From contig CM043971.1 in assembly GCA_014529385.2 (NCBI GenBank), forward strand, positions 92,968,840 to 93,032,839: DNA of 64,000 nucleotides, written 5' to 3'. Both the position numbers and the translations under genes were made by a program. Numbering within the stretch: the first letter of the stretch is position 1; every line of letters begins with the position of its first letter. This document shows, one piece after another, positions 56,318 to 64,000 of this stretch. A model generated the notes under the pieces. The model was given only the letters and a program-made list of their open reading frames with translations. It searched no databases and was not told the origin of the DNA. This DNA is from Adiantum capillus-veneris. Lineage: Eukaryota > Streptophyta > Polypodiopsida > Polypodiales > Pteridaceae.

Positions 56318-57908
56318 TGTCATAATAATCAATATCTAATTCTCCTAAATGATTTTCTCATATTAAACTGATCATTTAATGTGGGGAAGGCTAGGGGAGA
56401 AAAAGCTAGAATATTGGTTAAGCTAGCAGACCGGCCACAATAGGGATCCAAAGGAGGGAAAATAGGGATCCAAAGGGGGGGGCATCTGCAAAAGAGCCAT
56501 GTGCAACAATGGGCTAAAAAGACCCTAAGGTTCAGCCCATTAAGACTTCCAAAATGCTAAGGTTCCAAAATTCAAAGGTTGTGTCCAAAGGTCAACCCTA
56601 GGGAAAATTGGATGCTTTGTGTGTGCCCTAAAAGTCTTTGCACATCCCTACATGGGAGGGGGCGAGCCCTAAAGGTAGGGTATGAGAGAGAAAGCCACAC
56701 ACACACAGAGGCTCCCTTTACACAAAGGGAATGAGGGACACATGTCAGCTCCCTAGGCCAGATGCCCACAAGGTGTGCCCAATTTCTATTGGATGACCCT
56801 TGAAGTGGACCAATGAAAATTAAGCTAGAGTAAATCTAGTTTAATTAATTTAAAAACATTTAATAAAAGAAACCAATGAGAATTAAGTCTCCTAGAAGAC
56901 TATTGGGCAGTCTCCCAAGGGGTCCAATGAGCATTCAGGAGCCCCATGGCTTGCCTGATTCCTATTGGCTAGGAGGCAAAGGGGTCCAATGAGAGTTTAG
57001 TTTAATTATTTAATTACCTAAAGCTCTCACAAAAGGGAAAAGGGGGACACATGTCAGAAGGCTATCACTTATGCTGCTTAATTGTAATTGGCTTGACTTG
57101 GGGAGGGCCAATGAGGCTTCAGGAAGAGAATTTAGCAAGAGGGCTCGCCCAAGAGAGAGAGGGGGCTGATTTTTGCAAGGCATTATCACACACACACACA
57201 CACTCACACAAGCTCATGTGTGAAGAAAGAGAAGACTATCTCTTCCCAAGCTTTAATGGGGAACTCATCACCTACTCCAAGCTTGTGAGATAGAAGCCTA
57301 CATCAACACTCTCTTGGCATGTGGATGCAAATCCAACCAAGAGCCAAGCTTCAATGCATGCTCATCTCCTCTACCAAGCTAATTACTAAGCTAAGCTATG
57401 CTACATATGAGTGATTATGTGAGGAGATGTACATATTTCTCATAAGATACTCCTTCTTCCTCTCAATCTACTCTCATACCCTGCTAGCTCTCACCATCTT
57501 CGAAGGTGTGTGAGGTCTTGGGTCTGAGAACGGGGATAATTCAAGTTGTGTTTGTTAAGTGTTTTGCTTAGTGCATGAAGTTTCCATCTTCATTGCACTA
57601 GCTAGTCTTGAAGGAACACAAAGAATTGTATTGTACAATGTCTCTCTTGATGGGAGAAACCATAATACAAAGCCTTTTGGAGGGGGGACTGGCTCCATGA
57701 AAATCCGGTCCTCAACTGTTGTCAATAGCTTAATTTCTCTCTCTTTTGAAAGTATTGTCGATGCTATCTAACTAGGTGTTATGCTTTTTGTTGCTCTCTC
57801 CACCCAAGCACTCTTGTAATTCTCATTAGGAATCTACTCTAATGAAATGCCCACTATGTTCATGCTAATTTCCGCTACACATAAGTTATTAGGCCATTAA
57901 ATGTTACA
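56318..57908 (+). mobile_element. Solo LTR, G2-related subfamily, in G2B
   Basis: A 1591-bp block with ends TGTCATAATAATC and AAATGTTACA, similar to but clearly diverged from the G2 LTR. It carries a CA microsatellite (57188-57206). Flanks CGACG (56313-56317) and CGGCG (57909-57913) form a target duplication with one mismatch. The host sequence on both sides is contiguous in G2b. No internal domain is present, so it is the product of LTR-LTR recombination. Confidence 0.88.
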
Positions 57909-58151
57909 CGGCGTCTCTCAAACACCATGTAGAATTTAACACTCTAATTGGGAGGATAAAATGGACTAAAGAGCAGACATGCTTGCGGCAACTATGTCTC
58001 CCAAGCACCAAATGGATTAGTCATCCATCTTGGAATGATGTCGTAGGGTAAAAAGGGATCCTGTATCTGCTAAGACAAATTGACTAATGACTATGGCTTT
58101 ATATCTTTTACCTCATAGTCAAGGACGACTATGATTTCAAGAGAGAGGTAA
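57909..58151 (+). other. G2B 3' untranslated segment with polypurine tract
   Basis: Matches the corresponding minus-strand segment of G2b (30979-31220). It ends in TTTCAAGAGAGAGGTAA (58135-58151), the polypurine tract next to the LTR. No gene. Confidence 0.75.
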
Positions 58152-59851
58152 TGTCATTAAATCTAATATCTAACCAACCCAAATGATTTTCTCATATTAA
58201 ATTGATCATTTTATATGGGATAATAAAGGGGAACAAGGGTTAGAATATAGACATGTGCTTAGGGATCTATCTCAACAGGGGGCCAATGATAAAGGGGTCC
58301 AAATGAGAGATAGTCTGTCAAAGAGCAAGGTTAATTAATGGAGCTTAAAAGACCTTAGGGTTAGCTTCATTAAAGACCTCCAATGGTTAGTGTTAAAAGT
58401 CCTTTGACCTTAGGCAAGCTAGGGCTGAGCTTGAGGTGGGAACCTGACCTAAGCTTGAGGTGCTTGTCGTGTATGACTAAGGTGCGTACTTGATAGCTAA
58501 CGTGCTTGAGGTGCTTGTCGTGCTTGATGACTAAGGTGCTTGAGGTGCTTGTCATGCTTGATGGCTAAGGTACTTGAGGTGCTTGTCACACTTAATGAGG
58601 AAGGTGCTTGAGAAGCTTTCCATGCATCGTGGGTAAGGTGCTTGAGTCAAAAAGAGACCCTACAAAGTTAATGAGGAAGGTGCTTGAGAAGCTTACCATG
58701 CATGGGGGGGTAAGGTGCTTGAGTAAAAACAGACCCTACAAACTTAATGAGGAAGGTGTTGAGAAGATTCCTATGCATGAAAGTCCCAAAGTTAGGGGAA
58801 TCTTTGACTTCACCTTCCACTCACCCAAAGGGCACCCCTTTTATCAAAGGGCACATGGGACACATGTCAGACTCTCCCTATGCTTAACCACATGGTGTGC
58901 TTGAATGCTATTGGTTGGGCTAAAGAGGGGTCCACCGAGATTCTAGTTCCATCCAAAAAATATCTAGATATTTTCAAGCTCTCTCTCTCAAAGGGCTAAG
59001 GAGGACACTTGTCAAAAGACTACCCTTGTACTTGAATGCATGCTGCATGTGATTGGCTGGGGGTAGAGGGGCCAATGAGCTTGAAGCATGTGGAAAAGCT
59101 ACAACTTTCCCCAAGCAAGCAAGAGGGTGTTGGGGGTATATACACCAAACACACACTCATTTTGTGGATTCGTTCTCACTTGGTGAAAGTTGAGGAACTC
59201 CATCTCCTTCTCCAAGCTTGTGACAAGTGAGAACCTACACCAACACTCTTGGCTATGGAATGCAAATCCAACCAAGGCCCATGCTTCAATGCTTAAGCTT
59301 GCCATCTTCTCCATCTTCATTACTATGCTATTATGTATGCTAGCAAGAAGAGTGATGATAAGTGAGGAATTAGTTCTTTCTCCTATGGAATGTTTCTTCT
59401 TACTCTTCCCTATCCTCATTCCCCGCTAGCTCTCTCCACCTTCGAAGGTGTTTGAGGTCTTAGGACTGAGGCTTGGGATAGTTAATGCTTTCTACAAAGT
59501 TTATGTTATGCTTGTGATGCATGAATATTTCCATCTTCATTGCATCACCTAGGGCACAAGGAACACAAAGATTGTATCATACCAAGTCTCTCTTGATGAA
59601 AGAAACTATAATACAAATGCCTATCGGAGGGGGGACCGGCTCCATATGAATCTAGTCCTCAACTATTGTCATGTTCTCTAGACTCTCTCTCTTGCAAAAG
59701 TATTGTTCATGCCAAGTTAACTAAGTACCATGTTTATGTTGCTACCATCAATTAAGGTCACCCGCTATGCTTACAAAGTAATTTGACAAAAGTGCTTCAC
59801 CTAATTTCCTAAATCCAATACTTTCAAAGTTCATAGTCCATTTCCATTACA
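58152..59851 (+). repeat. G2B 3' LTR, about 1700 bp
   Basis: TGTCATTAAATC...CCATTTCCATTACA. Between about 58430 and 58780 it holds tandem units on GTGCTTGAGGTGCTTGTCGTG and on AAGGTGCTTGAG. It serves as the reference for the split G2A LTR. Confidence 0.9.
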
Positions 59852-60627
59852 TTTAGGGTGGTAGTTTTTATCATGAATAGTCTTATAGGTTTTTATTTTC
59901 CAATCTCTGCAGTTAAATATCTTGTGAATCAAAGTGGAACTCTTTTTATGTATTCCAGGCCAACTCAATGAAATGGTAGGTGATTGATGCTACCGTAGGT
60001 GTAACTTGTGTGGACAAAGGAATCTTGATGCCTCATGGAAGTGGAACACACATGGCTTGTCTAGTCTGTAAAGCAATAATTCAACTAGCCAATCGCCTAG
60101 TATCATGACACACTAATTATTTTAGGTAAATTCAAGGTAAGCTAAAAAAAGATGAAAAATATCTAAGGATCACATAAAATCTAGAAGGCTATAACAATGT
60201 AAAATGATTAGTCTCCATCTCTGCCATCTAAGGGCTTTTTGTAACTCCTTTACATCTCCTTGGGAAGTGTCAAAAACAAGACTTTACCTGTCTTTCATCA
60301 CATCCATGAAGCTAATGGAGAGAGGTACAACAAAGGAAGAGTGAGGAAGGCCAAAAGAATCTTTATTTCTTTGCAATCATATCTACCACAAGAAAGCACC
60401 TCTAAGATAATTTCTAGGAAGCAACACTCTCCAAGAAAGAGAGATCTCAAGTTGATCTATGTAGACTCAATAGAACAACCTTTTTAAAGTTCTCTTTTAA
60501 ACAAAATATTGTGTTTGTAGCTAACAAACAAGTGTGGGAGAGTCTCTTCATTAATGCTATGGATTGCAACTGGCACACCAATTTTTTTATCCTTTGAACT
60601 TGTCCATATACCCTTGCGACCAAATAA
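59852..60627 (-). repeat. Flank of duplicated locus, copy B, with LINE relic
   Basis: Matches 49135-49917, including the LINE-like minus-strand sequence with HYLVARVYGQVQRIKKLVC and SHTCLLATNTIFCLKEN. The match stops at AATAA/TG, where U1 begins. Confidence 0.75.
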
Positions 60628-61315
60628 TGTGGAATTGGAGCTGATCTCTTGAGACAGCTAATTCCAGTGTTGAAGGATTTCAACTACTTGTGTGGAAAGA
60701 TTTCAGACAGCAGACTAGACAGAAATCAGAGACTAGACTGAAATGTGGATACTGAAATGAGAATCAGACTTATAGACTGGAATAAAGTTCAGATTTAGAA
60801 GACTGTTGAGAAGTAAGTATCATTGAATGTATACCATGATTGAGATTACAGCGAATATGATTACAGAGAAAAAGTATATCCAACAATACTGCCACTGATG
60901 CTCAAGTGCAATTATAGCCCAAAGCGCTAATATAAGTGATTACAATTGCCAACCCGATATCAATGTAATGGGCCCTATTTATATGCTTCGGGTTTACTGT
61001 AGTAATTAATCTAGTAATTACTAAGTGATTCGCTCCCCATCTTCTAAGAACACGTTCCCACATGGTGACGCTCCAGCCGTCTACATCCTTCCCTTCTCTC
61101 TTGAATTTTGGCAAGATTCCAACATTTCTGAAAAATTCTCCTGTCTGATTCTGATGCGAGACTGAAAAATCCATCGTCTGGTTCTGATGTGGAACTGAAA
61201 AATCCATTGTCTGGTTCTGATGTTGACAATCCATCTTCTGGTGGATTGTCAGAGTCTGACATTGAGAAGATGGTGAAGGATGCAGAGCTCTAGAAAGGCC
61301 TAGGTGGAGCTGTCA
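60628..61315 (-). repeat. U1 candidate 3' LTR
   Basis: Plus-strand ends TGTGGAATTGG and GAGCTGTCA give TG...CA termini. On the minus strand a TATAAATAGGGCCC promoter-like element lies near 60970-60985, as in an LTR. GGCAGGGAGAGA on the minus strand (61316-61327) could be the purine tract. It holds a three-fold repeat of CTGATTCTGATG/CTGGTTCTGATG near 61140-61225. The inner boundary is uncertain without a second LTR. Confidence 0.55.
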
Positions 61316-61360
61316 TCTCTCCCTGCCTGTTGAGAAGAAAAGTCGCCCCCTAAGATAGAA

Positions 61361-64000
61361 CTACCCAGTATCCTTCCATTGGACCGTATTCCTTTTTCCC
61401 TTGCTCTTTGACCGTGTTGGTGCCTGAGAAGTCCCAACATCAGCATTCTCCTTTTGAATTAGTCGGTAAATGGCATCCTGCTCAAGCTGATCCTGCCGGT
61501 CTGTGGTCATCTCTACCTCATAAGGTGTGAGAGAATGATAGGTTTTGGTGTCAGGATCATAGAGTGTAGTCTGCCCTACTCAATCTGGTTCTAGCCAGTT
61601 TATGACAATGCGAAGCAGTATGGATCCATCCTTCGGGAAGAGGCTGATTGGTTTTGACGCGAGCTTTGAAAAGAATCTCAGCCATCTCCCTATACTGCAG
61701 TGCCAAACCCGGCTTTGCTGCAATGTCTTTCTCAGGCAGTTTGGAAGATTCGACTGTGAGCTGTAGTAGCTGATTAGTAATCTTAGTCAATCCTTTGACC
61801 TGGATCTTCCACTGGCCCATACACAGCTGAATCCTTTGTAGCTCTTCCTTCATTGCCTGAATGTCATTGATTTAAAGAGCATCATTGAGCAATGTCTGCC
61901 AAGTCTTCCATTCCACAGTTGATCGCTCATACCAATCCCTAAGCTCATCAGTTATTTTGAAATATGTGAGTCGATCAACTGGTTCTTGATGTTGAGGATA
62001 CAACGCCGGATAATATCTTGACAACTCAGTTTCTCTTGCTGGAATAGCATACAAGAGAACTGGAAAATCGGGCACAAATTCCAGGAAATTCAGAACTGCT
62101 TGGTTCTCTTGTTGCATCATCTTCCTAGTAATTCTTACTAGCTGGAATAGAGTTCGGAGAGCAGTTTCCTGTGCTCCGACTGACATTCATGTTTGAGGTC
62201 CTCTGCTAGTGGCTGTCTGGTCCTCCAGGATAGCTTTCACTCTCTAGTCCAAAATACCTCTGGCAGTTTGCAGTTGTACCAGAACATCCTTAAGTTGGAC
62301 CCTTATATCCTTCATATAGCGGTAAGTTGGTTTGTTACTGAGCAGAAGTTCCAGTTCCAGAGCTAACGACTGACAATCTGCAGTAGACTGTCTTTGCCAG
62401 TGCGGGTTTACCACTTTCTCCTCAGCATTGAGTATCCATTCCGGAACTCGTTCCAACAGCTGAACTGTACTGGGATGCGTAGGTAGTCTACAAGCTTCTT
62501 TATCATGGAAAGTAGCAGATTTCCAATGTTCCACCATTTCCCTGGCTCCCACATATAATCTTTGGAACCTTTCTAAATCAGTCCAGAGAGCATCATCCTC
62601 CAGATACTGTCTGGTGATGGAGGCCTGTTGGTGTCTCAGCTGCTTATTCAAGGTAATGAGCTGCAGTGAATGCTGATGATCATTCACTGGTCCTTCATCC
62701 TGAACCTTCATTTTCCCTTTAGCCTCTCTGCTGTGATGGGACTAATTCGTGGGCTGATTCCCAATGTTACTGGGTTGTTGTTCTTCACTCTGCTGATGAC
62801 CCAACTGGTTTTCTGTTTCCTGTCCTTCCTGCTGTCCCTCAGTCTGGTCTGGCTGTGACTGGCCTCCTTCATCTGGCCCTGTCCCACCAGTACCAGGTCC
62901 TGGGGGTGGAGATGTTGGTGGGGCATCATCATCATCCTTTGTATGCCCAGTCTCTTCATCATCCTCCTGATCAGGTTCATCTTCTTCATCTTCTTCTTCC
63001 TCATCCGGGGAAGTCTGTTGCTCAATATAATCCATTATGGCTTGGTTCATCAGAGCATTATTGAACTTACCCACCTTGTCCTACAAATCACTCTGTAGAC
63101 TTTCCATTAAGGACTTTAAATTTTCAAGGTAAAAAATAGCATTGCCTACGGGGTTTAAAATTTCAGACAAGCTATTGTAAATGTATCTGTCAGTCAGCGA
63201 ACGCTTCAGAGTTGTATGGTGCATTGGCAGCTTCCTGATTTCTGCCCGCTTCATTCTGAGCCCTGCCTGAGCTTGCTCTGTAGCTCTCAGTGCCTCATTC
63301 CTTTGACTCTTCATAAGCATAATTTCAGACTCAGCTTTGGCTAGCTTTTTATTCAACAACTCCTAAGCTCTTTCTGATTGAGCTTCCAGTACCCTGTGTT
63401 GTACGTTCTGCACTTCCTAGGCTTTCTGGAGTGTTGCAATATGATGCTGTGCTTCTGCTAAGTCAACCTTAAGCTTTTTGGTCTTGTCTTCTGATCCAGC
63501 AGCCTCCACCAATTGTCCCATACAGCTGACAATGGTATTCCAAGAGGACTATATTAGTACCGAACATCTGTCTTTGACCGTGGTTGGATCAGAATCGACA
63601 GGTTCATATATTGCCATAGGAGCCACATAAGGTAGAGATGCATAATCAGTTTTGGTGAGTAAGAGATGCCCTCTCAATTTTTGAGTTTGCATTTGCTGCA
63701 ACTTATCCCTTTTAACCAGTTGCAGAGGGTTTCCAGAAATGGCAGGAACTGTTTCAGACACAGTTGAGGACGCTGGACCTTTCCCCTTATCCAGTTGATT
63801 CTTGCCTTTGTCTCCTGACTGGTCTGGTACCTTCGCCTCAGTGACTGGCTTTACCTGATCTTTCCCAGAGCCGGTAGCAACTGTATCTTTGACAACTGAC
63901 TGATATTGTACAGTTGTCTGAGTGCTTGCTGCCTTAACCTGGCTTTCGATTTGCTTCAAGAATTCACTACTTTTGGTCAGTGTAATTCTTGGTTTCTTTG
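61361..64000 (-). pseudogene. U1 large acidic, helical ORF, unknown function
   Basis: All main open segments (61557-61853, 61872-62186, 62244-62711, 62742-63074, 63081-63359, 63549-63959) lie in one frame, so this was one protein of more than 800 residues; the start is off-window. Six of the interrupting stops are TAG (near 63549, 63414, 63363, 63081, 62742, 62244), plus TAA near 61872. A frame change near 61557 leads to a terminal TAG at 61361-61363. From the N-side: a Ser/Thr/Gln/Lys-rich segment, a coiled-coil-like region (LLNKKLAKAESEIML), a strongly acidic block (DEEEEDEEDEPDQEDDEE, near 62950-63010), a Pro/Gly/Gln-rich linker, then a long helical domain (62244-62711 and on). No zinc knuckle, catalytic motif or membrane segment is seen. 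Confidence 0.6.

Larger units (their letters stand above)
51792..59851 (+). mobile_element. G2B: long-LTR chromovirus, 5'-truncated, with solo LTR inside
   Basis: Plus-strand relative of G2b lacking the 5' LTR, leader and gag start, with gag-pol at 51792-56120 and 3' LTR at 58152-59851. A solo LTR of a related subfamily (56318-57908) interrupts its 3' untranslated part. The left truncation and right flank are shared with G2A, so both are copies of one damaged element, with G2A deleted further. Confidence 0.88.
60628..64000 (-). mobile_element. U1: LTR element of unassigned family, 3' part
   Basis: The left edge is precise because copy A continues uninterrupted there (AATAATGAGCC versus AATAATGTGGAATTGG). 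It comprises a candidate LTR (60628-61315), a purine-rich stretch and a long minus-strand reading frame to the window edge. Its 5' end is off-window. No protease, RT or integrase is visible, so its class is unknown; it could be the 3' end of an element with an extra ORF, or a nonautonomous element. Confidence 0.6.

Noticed and set aside
1-64000. Host protein-coding genes.
   Set aside because: Every long frame is assigned to a retroelement or lies in LTR or leader DNA; no exon-like conserved host domain was recognised. The U1 frame is the only one that could be of host origin.

Overview
The window is plant nuclear repeat DNA with no recognisable host gene. It is a nest of LTR retrotransposons (Ty3/gypsy and Ty1/copia) with LINE relics. 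The evidence for a land plant is the mix of chromoviruses with C-terminal chromodomains, copia elements primed by initiator-Met tRNA (TGGTATCAGAGC primer-binding sites), a large Ty3 element with a TGGCGCCGCTGCCGGGGA primer site, and plant-type LINE remains. The near-total absence of genes suggests a large genome. A fern or another large-genome plant is only a guess.

Layout, with names used throughout. C1 (1-4770, +) is the 3' part of a chromovirus with a very short LTR. It sits in T1 (4771-21811, -), a large non-chromovirus Ty3 element. T1 is also split by the copia element P1 (10566-15736, +), whose target duplication is perfect. At 21812 T1 meets a locus present twice in the window. In copy A (21812-22463 plus 47914-49917) a truncated long-LTR chromovirus, G2A, has lost most of its interior. 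Its LTR is split by C2 (22464-47913, -), a second member of the C1 family. C2 is split three times: by copia P2 (22785-27942, +, same family as P1), by G2b (29333-38079, -, a complete long-LTR chromovirus), and by P3 (41379-46960, +, a Tork/Tnt1-like copia). Each split has a 5-bp target duplication, with one mismatch for P2. Copy B of the locus (51641-60627) carries G2B, the less deleted version of the same truncated element. G2B contains a solo LTR (56318-57908). Both copies end in the same LINE relic, which in copy B is cut at 60628 by U1 (-), an LTR element running off the right edge.

All polyproteins are broken by stops or frameshifts, so no element here looks able to move by itself. The best preserved is P1: one uninterrupted frame of 1427 codons with four point stops. 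The insertion order read from the nesting is: LINE, then G2, then locus duplication, then C2 and T1, then P1, P2, P3, G2b and C1.

The parts least explained by standard families are: (i) the T1 leader, a tandem array of about 285-bp units each carrying a 20-bp palindrome; (ii) T1's polyprotein, which appears to have a second retropepsin-like domain after integrase and two integrase zinc-binding modules; (iii) the roughly 870-codon acidic, helical reading frame of U1 next to its 3' LTR, which I do not recognise; and (iv) the mosaic identity between P1 and P2.
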